A stretch of 64,000 nucleotides of DNA from Paraclostridium dentum (GTDB taxonomy: Bacteria; Bacillota; Clostridia; Peptostreptococcales; Peptostreptococcaceae). Under the pieces are notes generated by a model, which worked only from the letters and a program-made list of their open reading frames with translations, had not been told where the DNA came from and ran no database searches. The stretch is taken from contig NZ_WIPK01000001.1 of NCBI RefSeq assembly GCF_012922555.1, positions 868,001 to 932,000 of the forward strand. The letters are read 5' to 3'. Below, one piece after another: positions 25,901 through 33,651 of this stretch. Within the stretch, counting starts at the first letter, position 1. Each line of letters starts with the position of its first letter. The position numbers and the translations under genes are program-made.

Positions 25901-26549
25901 TAGTTTTTAACACTTCTCTTTTTACTACTTTATTTCGTTCATTTCTATTTAATGGTTTTGTATGTAAAGTTTTGTCTATATTCAATTTAAATTGTTCATT
26001 AAAATATTTATCTATTTCAAATTCTTCATTGTTGCTAATATATACTAAAAATTTATTATGACAAACAATTTTATCTATAGTACCTGTTTCCTTATTATCT
26101 GCTTTAACTAAAAACTTATTTTTTATAATATAATCATCATTTAAGTTTAAGCATGAATTTGGATATAAGCTTGATAATACTTTTAGAATTTCTCCGCTTG
26201 CTTTTTCTATATTTTTAAACATTACACAAGCTGAATCTGAACTTAATTTTTCATACAAATCTGTTAAAAAAGCATTATACCCTAAATTAAAATTATATGA
26301 TCCTAAATCAATTTCATCTACCTGTGGATTATATAATAAGTCGGTACCTTTTAAATTTTCAAATATTCGTCTTATACTAGTTTTTTTTGCGGTTTCCTTT
26401 TCTCCAACTAAAACTAAAATACCTTTTTCATTGTTTGAAAACTTATAGTTAAAGTAGTTACATAAATCTTTAATAAATTCATTTTGTCCTATAAGTTCCT
26501 TTTCTAGGCTTTTTTGTATCTCTGTAAATTTTTCATTTATATTTATCAT
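22980..26549 (-). CDS. 1189-aa protein with four AAA+ modules and a SHOCT-like tail
   Basis: CbbX/CfxQ/SpoVK-type AAA+ modules follow one another. An N-terminal degenerate module lies at about 1-150 (ClpA/B-like start KELIGQNEF, but a P-loop altered to LVGEKETAKKT). Module 1 spans about 320-560 (Walker A GNAGTGKT at 366-373, Walker B GGVLFIDEAY, Arg finger in GLKSRFP). Module 2 spans about 586-840 (GNPGTGKT at 634-641, GGVLFIDEAY, GLKSRFP). Module 3 spans about 854-1100 and is degenerate (GDTGTGKK; Walker B VVLIDKFD with Glu replaced by Lys; Arg retained in YRFP). The end (about 1156-1186, IDELLKLKNLLDLNVIDENEFKLL written in pieces: IDELLKLKNLLDL, VIDENEFKLLKHKL) looks like a SHOCT domain. 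SpoVK has a single module of about 320 aa, so this is a large tandem derivative. It is co-transcribed with the YhaM-like gene 21 bp upstream. Its substrate is unknown; remodelling a large complex is inferred. Confidence 0.85.
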   Translation of the reverse strand: MININEKFTEIQKSLEKELIGQNEFIKDLCNYFNYKFSNNEKGILVLVGEKETAKKTSIRRIFENLKGTDLLYNPQVDEIDLGSYNFNLGYNAFLTDLYEKLSSDSACVMFKNIEKASGEILKVLSSLYPNSCLNLNDDYIIKNKFLVKADNKETGTIDKIVCHNKFLVYISNNEEFEIDKYFNEQFKLNIDKTLHTKPLNRNERNKVVKREVLKTIRNVEKEFNIKITLDINEDDKGDEYFGICRFLQETYQKDSNFGISEYVSYKLCKPLTNLIREERLKTITDALIYVKDNDIYCKINDEELNLNEYSMPTVEEAEYKLNSIIGIEDLKIFLNNVKNNYKVQKIRERLGLKTSNISLNMIFAGNAGTGKTNAARITFEYLNSLGILSKGIYREVSKADFVTENVADTSKRTIDIVNSAIGGVLFIDEAYSLCESDDDKVGKEIVDALLKGVEDNRDDLVVILAGYEKDMDKFLTFNSGLKSRFPNIIHFEDYTPTQMYEIALNIAKSKGYRIAKNVKHDLIDLFAKNQINGKNDLGNARFVRNIVENAILDASKKYLTDKSKQIDLLERDNFNFKAKTKFDLEEKLSSIVGLTEVKNLLRSQYKLIVAQEKRKSAGVSTKIEQNLNMVFAGNPGTGKTSIARLVAEMLNSMGLLKVGQLVETDRSSFVSELPGQTSKKTEEKFKEAIGGVLFIDEAYTLANDSLGREAIETLLKLIEDYGKDVVVILAGYEEEMEDFFDVNIGLKSRFPIWTVFKDYNPNELLEMSIKLIENKGFKLSKNAYTSLKTSFEAIYEEADSQSGNGRMVRNYVESLIRNQSIRIAEEDISVYEMNLITVKDIEKINMSDYENTFDLEEKLCNLKGNCKAKEFLRSQYKLMKIEEKREKLGKRSRINKYKNIIFTGDTGTGKKRVLSILSEMYFSKGLIKAKSIVEIDKDEIVSSINSGMDLEDILNKSIGKVVLIDKFDLLINEYNYNEIVSMLIKFIDKNKSKIILVISGNKVGIDKILLENQSLNYRFPLYLDFNGYNEEELYEICLDTLDNKGFILNEESYETLKNTMNELYNNKNILLKNAFMVKSYIDTLVRIQSCRVYDNKVNPKDINTIEKGDILKGKKEFIDKNLNQKNIEEENKINSIELDAIPSRDKEIKKYSEVSQIDELLKLKNLLDLNVIDENEFKLLKHKLISCI

Positions 26550-26570
26550 TTTTATCCCCTTTCTAAGAGT

Positions 26571-27476
26571 TTATAGATATAATCGCGTGTCTAATCTTCT
26601 ATCATAATCAGACCATCCATCATTTTGTGATTTTTCTTTAATCTGATTAATCTTATTCATAGTTGCATCTATCCCATCTGCAAAGTTTATTATAAACGAC
26701 TCTTCCATGTTACATTCTCTAGGAGATCCATATTCAAGTTTTCCATGATGTTGTATTATACACCCTTTAACTCTTCTTATAAAATCTTCACTAAACTCAT
26801 AACTTATTTCATTTATAGCTTTGTCTATCATTTGAACACCTATTGCTATATGCCCTTCTAGCTCACCTTGCAAAGTATACTTAAATGGACCTTTGTAATC
26901 TAATTCATAAAGTTTACCTATATCATGAAGTTTCGCTCCTAATATCGCTATCTCTTTATTCTTACAATTATATCTATCACAAAGTATCTTGGATAAGTAC
27001 ATAACTCCAAGAGTATGTTCTGCTAAACCTCCTATGTAGTTATGATGCATTGATACCCCACCTATTCCCTTTTTAAACTTGTCCAAAAATTCTTCATCTT
27101 TAAAAAAGTAATCATTTAAGACTTTAGCTTCTTCAGATTTTATAAATTCATCACTTATCTCTTCTATCTCTTTTAAAATATCTTGAATAGGTCTCTTTAC
27201 TTTTGGTAAATAGTCATCTAATTCATAATCAGACTCTATTATTCTTACGCTTTTAACTTCATCCATAGTCGGTTCTTTTTTACTCTCTATCTCTATAACT
27301 TGACCTGGTTTTAACCTAAATTTATTAGATATTCTCGCTTTAATTTCTTCACTTCTATCTGTAAGTATATACGTTGTCATATTGCTATCTTTATGTATTT
27401 TTTTCATTACCATTAATGATGTTTTAAAATTTTTATTCATATCTATATCCTTTAGAAATTCCTTTTTATGAGTCAT
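26571..27476 (-). CDS. YhaM-like OB-fold/HD 3'-5' exonuclease
   Basis: A 301-aa protein with an N-terminal OB-fold-like segment (residues 15-95, MTTYILTDRSEEIKARIS) and a C-terminal HD domain (HHNYIGGLAEHTLGVMYLSK, LGAKLHDIGK, GCIIQHHGKLEYGSP). This order is that of YhaM, a Mn- or Co-dependent exonuclease acting on RNA and single-stranded DNA, also named CBF1-like. Its length is near the 310 aa of YhaM. First gene of a two-gene operon with the multi-AAA+ protein, an unusual pairing. It could also act on nucleotide-like substrates, as many HD enzymes do. Confidence 0.88.
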   Translation of the reverse strand: MTHKKEFLKDIDMNKNFKTSLMVMKKIHKDSNMTTYILTDRSEEIKARISNKFRLKPGQVIEIESKKEPTMDEVKSVRIIESDYELDDYLPKVKRPIQDILKEIEEISDEFIKSEEAKVLNDYFFKDEEFLDKFKKGIGGVSMHHNYIGGLAEHTLGVMYLSKILCDRYNCKNKEIAILGAKLHDIGKLYELDYKGPFKYTLQGELEGHIAIGVQMIDKAINEISYEFSEDFIRRVKGCIIQHHGKLEYGSPRECNMEESFIINFADGIDATMNKINQIKEKSQNDGWSDYDRRLDTRLYL

Positions 27477-27610
27477 GTTATCCTCCTTTTAAATCATATG
27501 TATTTTAAGTTATTTTAAAGTTATTATTTACAAAATATATAAAGTATATTAATTCGTCTACATTTTATAATTTATCCAATATTTCTAGTAAGTATAATTT
27601 AATTAGCATA

Positions 27611-27652
27611 AAAAAAGTACTTAAGTCTATTTATTGATTTAAGTACTTTTTT
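27611..27652 (-). terminator. terminator after the DUF4097 gene
   Basis: Stem AAAAAAGTACTTAA / TTAAGTACTTTTTT, with a 14-nt AT-rich loop. Confidence 0.8.
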
Positions 27653-27654
27653 AT

Positions 27655-28560
27655 CTATTTAAATTTTAAATTTATATTTCCAGAGTTACATTTTAAATTC
27701 ATATTAAATTCGGATTTATTGTCTTTTGTAAACTTTCTACTTTTAACTTCATCATTTATAATTATATTCCCACTATCAGTCTTCAAATTATAGTTATATT
27801 CAGCTTCATTTTTATCTATATCAAGCTCAATATTTCCTAAATTATTAGAAACATTAATATTGCCTAAAATTTTACCTTTAAATTTAGTATGTCCCAAATT
27901 ATTACTCAGTTCTAAATTTTCCTTTATACTACTGTTTAATATATTTATGTTTCCCATATTACTCTTAAATTTGGAATCTAGGCTATCTAATTCATTTACA
28001 TTTATGCTCCCTGTTGCAGTTATAATATTTAATTTTTCTACTTTGCATTTATCTATGTTTATATTTCCTGTATCACAACTTAAATCCATATTATCTACAT
28101 TGAGTTCATTTAAGTGTATGTTAGATATATTTGACGATGCACTTAAATTATTTAATTTTGACCCTTTAGGTATATATATCCTGATACTACTATCTTTATT
28201 ATTTTTATAGTATTCTAAGTTGTATGTATCACTTTTAATTTTTTCTTCTTTTATACTCAAAGTTTCATTTTCTACTTTATATTTTATTTTTATATAATCC
28301 TTTTTATATTTTAAATCTAATTTATACTGATCTGATGGTATGATTTCAATATTATTTAAATCTGTTTCTATATTTATATTTTTAAATTCTTCTATTTGTT
28401 TACTATCAACTAAATATTCTTCATTAGTAGAATTATCGCTATCTATAATTTTTTTATTTTCTATAAATACATTTTTGTTAAAAGCATACCCCATTCCAGT
28501 AAATATAAATCCAACTCCAATAGCAAGTACACATACCTTAACTATAGTTTTTATTTTCAT
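27655..28560 (-). CDS. DUF4097-family extracellular beta-repeat protein
   Basis: A 301-aa protein with an N-terminal membrane helix (IVKVCVLAIGVGFIFTGMGYA) and a long parallel-beta repeat region. The repeated pattern is S-x-GNI-x-I followed by a polar turn (LSCDTGNINID, TATGSINVNEL, SNMGNINILNS, NNLGHTKFKG, NNLGNIELDID, DSGNIIINDE, CNSGNINLKFK). This is the 'toastrack' DUF4097 fold, found in envelope-stress and Psp/Lia-type loci. Here there is no LiaF, DUF1700 or PadR gene next to it. An ArsR regulator lies 250 bp upstream on the same strand. Probably a cell-envelope-facing protein of unknown function. Confidence 0.85.
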   Translation of the reverse strand: MKIKTIVKVCVLAIGVGFIFTGMGYAFNKNVFIENKKIIDSDNSTNEEYLVDSKQIEEFKNINIETDLNNIEIIPSDQYKLDLKYKKDYIKIKYKVENETLSIKEEKIKSDTYNLEYYKNNKDSSIRIYIPKGSKLNNLSASSNISNIHLNELNVDNMDLSCDTGNINIDKCKVEKLNIITATGSINVNELDSLDSKFKSNMGNINILNSSIKENLELSNNLGHTKFKGKILGNINVSNNLGNIELDIDKNEAEYNYNLKTDSGNIIINDEVKSRKFTKDNKSEFNMNLKCNSGNINLKFK

Positions 28561-28773
28561 ATTTACAACTCCTTTGTTAGTTTATATCCAAAATATTTAA
28601 TAAAATATATTTTAAATTTCAACTAATATTAATTTTAGAATTTTATTTTATCCAATTTATACTTTAATATATCCTAAAATATACATGCCTATTACTTTAT
28701 ATATTCCATTAATATTATTTTATTACAGTTAAACAAAATAATTGTAAATGCCTGAGTAAAGTTTAATAATATA

Positions 28774-28813
28774 AAAAATATAACTGTCTCAATTTTGAGG
28801 CAGTTATATTTTT
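28774..28813 (-). terminator. terminator after the ArsR gene
   Basis: An 18-bp stem (one G-U pair) around ATAACTGTCTCA / TGAGGCAGTTAT with a 4-nt loop, overlapping the arsR stop. Confidence 0.85.
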
Positions 28814-29081
28814 ACTTTAAAATTTCTTCTATTATATTTTCGTTTAACACATTCTTTAAAGTTTCTTTATTTATATCATAATAATTCCATTTTCCTTGAG
28901 AAATTTTGACTATAAGATTATTATCAAGTAACAATTTTAAATGATATGACAGTTTTGACTGAGAAAGTTCAAACTCATCTACTAACTTACACACACAAGT
29001 GCTACCTTTTTTATTTAAAGTTCTAAGTATCTCTAACCTTTTTTTATCAGCTAGAGCTTTAAATATCTCTTCATAACTCAT
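28812..29081 (-). CDS. ArsR/SmtB-family winged-helix regulator
   Basis: An 89-aa protein with the family core EIFKALADKKRLEILRTL and the recognition helix region QSKLSYHLKLLLDNNLIVK. Within the alpha3 region the motif CVCKL (two cysteines separated by one residue) resembles the metal-binding CxC of ArsR sensors, though a third ligand is not obvious. No adjacent metal pump is present. It may regulate itself or a remote gene. A terminator separates it from the DUF4097 gene. Confidence 0.9.
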   Translation of the reverse strand: MSYEEIFKALADKKRLEILRTLNKKGSTCVCKLVDEFELSQSKLSYHLKLLLDNNLIVKISQGKWNYYDINKETLKNVLNENIIEEILK

Positions 29082-29240
29082 ATACTATATTCCTCCAAAT
29101 ACTTTTTCTTTATATATATTATAACACTTATTTACTAAAACTTATATTGTACACTCAATAATTTGCAAAATAAGATATTTATTTATAGATTTATACGTTT
29201 ATGGTATTATTATAATATCACGTTTTAGAAGGAGGCTTTT

Positions 29241-29777
29241 ATGAGGATACTATTTACAGAGTGGGCTATGAATATAGCTGAGCAAACTAAAGTTAGAAGT
29301 ACTTGTGTATCTAGGCAAGTAGGGGCAGTTATATGCATGGATAAGCAAATAATAAGTACAGGTTATAATGGAGCTCCTTCTGGGGCTATTCACTGTACAG
29401 ATATAGGATATTGTGAGAGAAGAAAAAGAGGTATACCTTCAGGCCAAGGTCTTGAATTATGTAGAGCTGGTCATGCAGAGGCTAATGCAATTACACAATG
29501 TGCTAAAAATGGAACTAGTTGTAATGGTGCAGTTTTATATGTAACAACTCAACCTTGCGTGTTTTGTTGTATAGCATTAATACAAGCGGGAATTAAAAAA
29601 GTTGTATTTAAAGGAGAATACCCTACTGGACTAGGTCTTCAACTATTAGAAGAATCTGGTGTTGAGTATATAAAGTATGAAGATGAGCTTGAGAGCGAAA
29701 GAAAATCTGTTGAATTAAAACAAAAAGATGAAGCAAAAAGAATCGAAGAATTTTTATCAAAACCAAAAAGATATTAA
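29241..29777 (+). CDS. comEB: deoxycytidylate (dCMP) deaminase
   Basis: A 178-aa zinc deaminase converting dCMP to dUMP for dTMP synthesis. Zinc ligands and the catalytic Glu are in CRAGHAEANAI (HAE) and TTQPCVFCCIAL (PCxxC). GAPSGAIHC and the second metal-binding region before it are typical of the dCMP deaminase/ComEB group. The ATG follows AGAAGGAGGC. The last 30 residues are a charged helix. It is a single-gene unit ending in a strong bidirectional terminator. Confidence 0.94.
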   Translation: MRILFTEWAMNIAEQTKVRSTCVSRQVGAVICMDKQIISTGYNGAPSGAIHCTDIGYCERRKRGIPSGQGLELCRAGHAEANAITQCAKNGTSCNGAVLYVTTQPCVFCCIALIQAGIKKVVFKGEYPTGLGLQLLEESGVEYIKYEDELESERKSVELKQKDEAKRIEEFLSKPKRY

Positions 29778-29821
29778 AAATAGGTGTACAATGATTTTTT
29801 AATTATTGTACACCTATTTTT
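29776..29821. terminator. bidirectional terminator between comEB and surE
   Basis: A 17-bp stem AAAAATAGGTGTACAAT / ATTGTACACCTATTTTT with a 12-nt loop, between the two convergent genes and including the surE stop. Confidence 0.88.
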
Positions 29822-30578
29822 ATAATAAATTTATATTGTTTAAAACATCAATTTTTTTATAATTAGTCATATCTATGTTTACTGGAGTTATAGAAATATA
29901 TCCCTCTTCTATAGCTTGTATGTCACTATCTTTTTCCTGCTCAAGTTTTCTTACTTTACCACCAATCCAAACATATCTTTTGCCATAAGGACTTTTTCTT
30001 TCCTCTATGACATTATCATACTCCCTTATACCTAATTTAGTTATTTTGTATCCTTTAATATCTCCATTTGGTATATTTATATTTAAAATACAATCAGTAA
30101 ATATATTCATTTTACCTGTTAAGCTTTCAACTATGTTTTTTACATAAATAGAGGCATTTTTGTAATTATTACTTGATACATCAAATCCATCATACGATAT
30201 AGCTATTGACGGCTTTTTTTGTATAAGTCCTTCAATAGCTGCTGAGACAGTACCTGAATAAATTACATCAGTCCCTAAATTAGCTCCATTGTTTATTCCA
30301 CTTAAAACCAAATCAATTTCAATATCTTTTAAAATTGATTCAATTCCTACTTTGACGCAATCAGCAGGGGTTCCACTTATAGAGTACGATGTTATTTTAT
30401 CTGATATATTCTCTTCTTTAATCATTATAGGATCATGAATTGTTATAGCATGACCCGTAGCACTTCTTTGAGTATGAGGAGCGACAATATAAACATTCGC
30501 TATATCACTTATAGTTTTAGCAAGTTCTAAAATTCCATCAGCATAAATACCATCATCGTTAGTGATTAATATATTCAT
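29820..30578 (-). CDS. surE: 5'-nucleotidase SurE
   Basis: A 252-aa metal-dependent nucleoside monophosphate phosphatase. The N-terminal metal motif is ITNDDGIYA, followed by VVAPHTQRSATGHAIT (written here with VAPHTQRSATG visible at residues 33-43), SGTPADCVKVG and LVLSGINNGANLGTDVIYSG. Full SurE length. It lies 20 bp downstream of an RpiR-type regulator on the same strand, suggesting a shared transcript. Confidence 0.95.
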   Translation of the reverse strand: MNILITNDDGIYADGILELAKTISDIANVYIVAPHTQRSATGHAITIHDPIMIKEENISDKITSYSISGTPADCVKVGIESILKDIEIDLVLSGINNGANLGTDVIYSGTVSAAIEGLIQKKPSIAISYDGFDVSSNNYKNASIYVKNIVESLTGKMNIFTDCILNINIPNGDIKGYKITKLGIREYDNVIEERKSPYGKRYVWIGGKVRKLEQEKDSDIQAIEEGYISITPVNIDMTNYKKIDVLNNINLL

Positions 30579-30597
30579 ATATACCTCCTAATTTATT

Positions 30598-31470
30598 TTA
30601 TTCGTATACAGAGAACTTCTCCCAAATTTTTTCTAAATCATCAAAGTATTCTTTTATATCATCTTTTTCTTTCATTCCTATAGATACTACAAGAGCATTC
30701 GATAAGCTAAGTGCCGGAACAAGAGAATCAACAAATGATGCCATATTGCTTTTTACTAAAAGTGTTGTATCTGCAACCGTAGCAATTGGAGCAAACAGAC
30801 TATCTGTCATAGATATAATGTGTGCGCCCTTACTTCTTGCATAATCTACTACTTGATAGCTTTTCTTTGAATATCTAGGGAAGCTTATTGCAACAACAAC
30901 ATCTTCTTCTGTTATTCTTACAACCTGTTCAAACGCATCTCCCATATCCATCCTTATAATATGAACATTATCTAATATGATGTCTAAATAAAAGCCTAAG
31001 TATTGAGCTATACTAAACGAACTTCTCATACCTAGTATATATATTTTTCTAGCATTTAAAAGCTTATCAGAAGCTTGTTGGAACATTCTTTCATCTAAGT
31101 TTTCTAAAGTATCCTTTATATTGTCTATATCACTTTTTAAAACTTTACTTAAAATCTTGCAGTCATCTGAATACTCCTGATTCATTTCTACTCTTTGTAC
31201 AGTTGTTAACTTATTTTTTATAAGTTCCTGAAGAGCATCTTGTAGTTTTGGATATCCTGAAAATCCTAAAGCATTTGCAAATCTTACTACAGTAGACTCA
31301 CTTACTCCAACTTCTTCTCCAAGTTTAGATGCAGTCATAAATGCAACTTTATCATAACTTGATATTAAATATTGGGCTATAAGTTTTTGACCCTTACTAA
31401 GTCTTGGATATTGCTTTTGAATGTCATCAATTAGTTGTTTGCTATCTTTAAAATCTTTAGTTTCGTTCAT
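30598..31470 (-). CDS. RpiR/MurR-family regulator (HTH_6 + SIS)
   Basis: A 290-aa regulator with an N-terminal HTH_6 domain (SKGQKLIAQYLISSYDKVAF, SESTVVRFANALGFSGYP) and a C-terminal SIS domain for sugar phosphates (YILGMRSSFSIAQYLGFYL, VVAISFPRYSKKSYQVVDYA). Family members respond to phosphosugars. Here it stands between surE (20 bp downstream) and the glutamate carrier gene gltS (upstream, 130 bp). The perfect dyad in the gltS promoter is a candidate operator for it, though nothing in the sequence proves the link. Its own promoter has TGGTATAAT, an extended -10. Confidence 0.92.
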   Translation of the reverse strand: MNETKDFKDSKQLIDDIQKQYPRLSKGQKLIAQYLISSYDKVAFMTASKLGEEVGVSESTVVRFANALGFSGYPKLQDALQELIKNKLTTVQRVEMNQEYSDDCKILSKVLKSDIDNIKDTLENLDERMFQQASDKLLNARKIYILGMRSSFSIAQYLGFYLDIILDNVHIIRMDMGDAFEQVVRITEEDVVVAISFPRYSKKSYQVVDYARSKGAHIISMTDSLFAPIATVADTTLLVKSNMASFVDSLVPALSLSNALVVSIGMKEKDDIKEYFDDLEKIWEKFSVYE

Positions 31471-31601
31471 TTTTTTCTCCTCATAATTACTAATGATTTA
31501 TTTATATTAAGCTATAAGCCTTTTTTACATTTCACATAACTATATTATACCATCTTTTGCTACATTTTTTAAACAATATATAAGTTTTTTACATTATTTA
31601 T

Positions 31602-32852
31602 TTATAGCAAATTTATAAATGTAGTTATAACTGCAGAATTGAAGAATTCTATAAATAAAGCTCCAACCAATGGTAAAATAAAAAACGCACTTTGACAAGG
31701 CCCAAACTTACTTGCAACTGATTCCATATTGGCTATTCCATTTGGAGTAGCTCCCATTCCAAACCCACAGTGCCCTGCAGCTAATACTGCTGCTGTATAA
31801 TCTTTTCCCATTATTCTAAATGTTACAAAATATGCAAATAAAATCATTAAAATAGTTTGTATACTTAATAAGATTATTATAGGTACTGCTAAATCTACAA
31901 GCTCCCAAAGTTTTAAACTACACATTGCCATTGATAAAAATAAAGATAAGCAAATACCACCAATACTAGAAAGTTCATTTTCAGGAGTTTTCCATACTCC
32001 TTTTACATCTGATAAATTTCTCATTATAGCTGCAATTAACATAGCACCTATGTAACTCGGCATAGTAATTCCTACACTCGAAAATCCTGCTGAAATTAAA
32101 GTTCCTAATCCCATAGCTACTATAATTTGTATAGCTCCACTTACTAAACTTTGCTCAGACAGTTTAGGTAAGTTAACTTCACATGCGCTTGCATCAGAGT
32201 CTAATCCTGCAGCTTCTAATTCTATTAAATTATCATACTCATCATCTTTATTTCCTAAATTGTATTTTTCTACTAATCTGTTTGCAATAGGTCCCCCTAT
32301 AATACTTCCAGCAACTAATCCAAATGTTGCACATGCCATAGCTATACTAAGAGCTCCATTCAGTCCCTGAGCCTCCATAAGAGGTCCAAATGCTCCAGAA
32401 GATCCATGTCCACCTGTCATTGATACTGATCCTGCTATAAGTCCAAGTAAAGGATTAACACCTATAGCTTTTGCCGATAAAATACCAATTATATCTTGAG
32501 ACAAAACTAATAAAACTGCAACAATTAAAAACTTTATTACCCCTAACCCACCTTTTTTTAGAGCTTTAAAACTTGCTGTGAATCCTACAGTTGTAAAAAA
32601 GGCTGTCATTAAAATCCCTTGTAGCGTCGTATCAAACACTATAGCAATTACACCTGTCTGTCTTAAAACAAATGATATAATCGCAAAAGAAAATCCACCT
32701 ACAACTGGTGCTGGTATACAATATTTTTGCAATATACTAACCTTAGATTTGATAAAAGATCCTATAAGAAGTACTATTGTTGTAAATGCAAGACTTTGAA
32801 CCATATCTAAATTCATTGTCATCATCCCTAATTCTTTTGATAATTCAAACAT
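31602..32852 (-). CDS. gltS: sodium/glutamate symporter GltS
   Basis: A 416-aa transporter of the ESS family with ten or so helices. Characteristic segments are GLIAGSVSMTGGHGSSGAFG in the first half and AAGHCGFGMGATPNGIANM in the second, the two inverted pore-loop motifs that bind glutamate and sodium. I start at the second ATG (MFELSKELG), since the GGAGGG site is directly adjacent to the first and six bases from the second. Its promoter carries a dyad and a CodY box. Next to it on the same strand is the Kor operon, so glutamate uptake and 2-oxoglutarate oxidation are neighbours. Confidence 0.95.
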   Translation of the reverse strand: MFELSKELGMMTMNLDMVQSLAFTTIVLLIGSFIKSKVSILQKYCIPAPVVGGFSFAIISFVLRQTGVIAIVFDTTLQGILMTAFFTTVGFTASFKALKKGGLGVIKFLIVAVLLVLSQDIIGILSAKAIGVNPLLGLIAGSVSMTGGHGSSGAFGPLMEAQGLNGALSIAMACATFGLVAGSIIGGPIANRLVEKYNLGNKDDEYDNLIELEAAGLDSDASACEVNLPKLSEQSLVSGAIQIIVAMGLGTLISAGFSSVGITMPSYIGAMLIAAIMRNLSDVKGVWKTPENELSSIGGICLSLFLSMAMCSLKLWELVDLAVPIIILLSIQTILMILFAYFVTFRIMGKDYTAAVLAAGHCGFGMGATPNGIANMESVASKFGPCQSAFFILPLVGALFIEFFNSAVITTFINLL

Positions 32853-32965
32853 ACGCATCCCTCCTAAATTATATAAAAAACAACTAAATACCTTTTGAAA
32901 AATAATTACAATATTAAAAAATAAATTTTAAATGATTCGTGATATTTTTTTACTTCTTTTGATTT

Positions 32966-32980
32966 TATTTTCTGAAAATT
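32966..32980. promoter_or_regulatory. CodY box in the gltS leader
   Basis: TATTTTCTGAAAATT matches the CodY consensus AATTTTCWGAAAATT at 14 of 15 positions. It lies about 20-35 bp downstream of the predicted gltS transcription start, a roadblock position for repression when branched-chain amino acids and GTP are plentiful. Confidence 0.7.
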
Positions 32981-32992
32981 AACGTTATTTTT

Positions 32993-33036
32993 TTTCGTAT
33001 TTCAAATTATACCATAAATCGTTTTGAAATACGAAA
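32993..33036 (-). promoter_or_regulatory. gltS promoter: extended -10 inside a perfect 14-bp dyad
   Basis: Arms TTTCGTATTTCAAA (32993-33006) and TTTGAAATACGAAA (33023-33036) flank 16 bp that contain, on the minus strand, TGGTATAAT (TATAAT at 33006-33011). The -35 region is poor, as expected for an extended -10 promoter. A repressor on the dyad would cover the whole core promoter. The nearby RpiR protein is a candidate, by location only. Confidence 0.7.
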
Positions 33037-33064
33037 TCTTTTTAATATTTTTTGTTTTTTAATG

Positions 33065-33094
33065 AAAAGAGAAAGGAAGATTCCTTTCTCTTTT
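33065..33094 (-). terminator. terminator after korC
   Basis: Stem AAAAGAGAAAGGAA / TTCCTTTCTCTTTT followed by U's on the minus strand. It overlaps the korC stop and separates kor from gltS. Confidence 0.8.
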
Positions 33095-33633
33095 TAATAT
33101 GCATAACTAACTAATGATCTTCCTAGTTCGAAAGCGTTTTCATTAAGTTCTTCTGTTCCTTTCGGAACTCTAGCTAATATAGCTTTTTTTAACATTTCCT
33201 TATCTACACCTTCTATTGTTTCACTTATAACACCTAGTGCTACAATGTTAGCTACCATAATTTTTCCTAATTTTTCCTTACTACTATCTATGATAGGAAC
33301 TTTAATTACTTTTGCATTTTTTGTGTCTATATTTTTTTCATCCACAGTAGAATCTATAATAATAATTCCATCATTTTTTATAGTATGTGAATACTCATCA
33401 AAAGATTTTTGAGTTAAACTCAATAATATATCAGCTTCTCTGACCTTTGGGAAATTAATTTCTCCATCACTGATTATAACTTCAGCTTTACTTGCTCCAC
33501 CTCTAGCTTCGGGACCATATGATTGAGTTTGAACAGAGTTTAAGTTTGATAATATAGCTCCTTCTGCAAGTATTATACCAGCTAAAATCAGTCCTTGTCC
33601 TCCTGATCCACTAAGTCTTATCTCTTTTCTCAT
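33094..33633 (-). CDS. korC: 2-oxoacid:ferredoxin oxidoreductase, gamma subunit
   Basis: A 179-aa gamma (domain III) subunit. It opens with IRLSGSGGQGLILAGIILAE and continues SVQTQSYGPEARGGASKAEVIIS, the standard marks of the family. I prefer the second ATG (MRKEIRLSG, start 33633), because GGAG is only two bases before the first. It lies 12 bp after korB. The gamma subunit helps build the CoA and substrate site. Confidence 0.92.
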   Translation of the reverse strand: MRKEIRLSGSGGQGLILAGIILAEGAILSNLNSVQTQSYGPEARGGASKAEVIISDGEINFPKVREADILLSLTQKSFDEYSHTIKNDGIIIIDSTVDEKNIDTKNAKVIKVPIIDSSKEKLGKIMVANIVALGVISETIEGVDKEMLKKAILARVPKGTEELNENAFELGRSLVSYAY

Positions 33634-33651
33634 ATTCATTTCTCCTTATAA

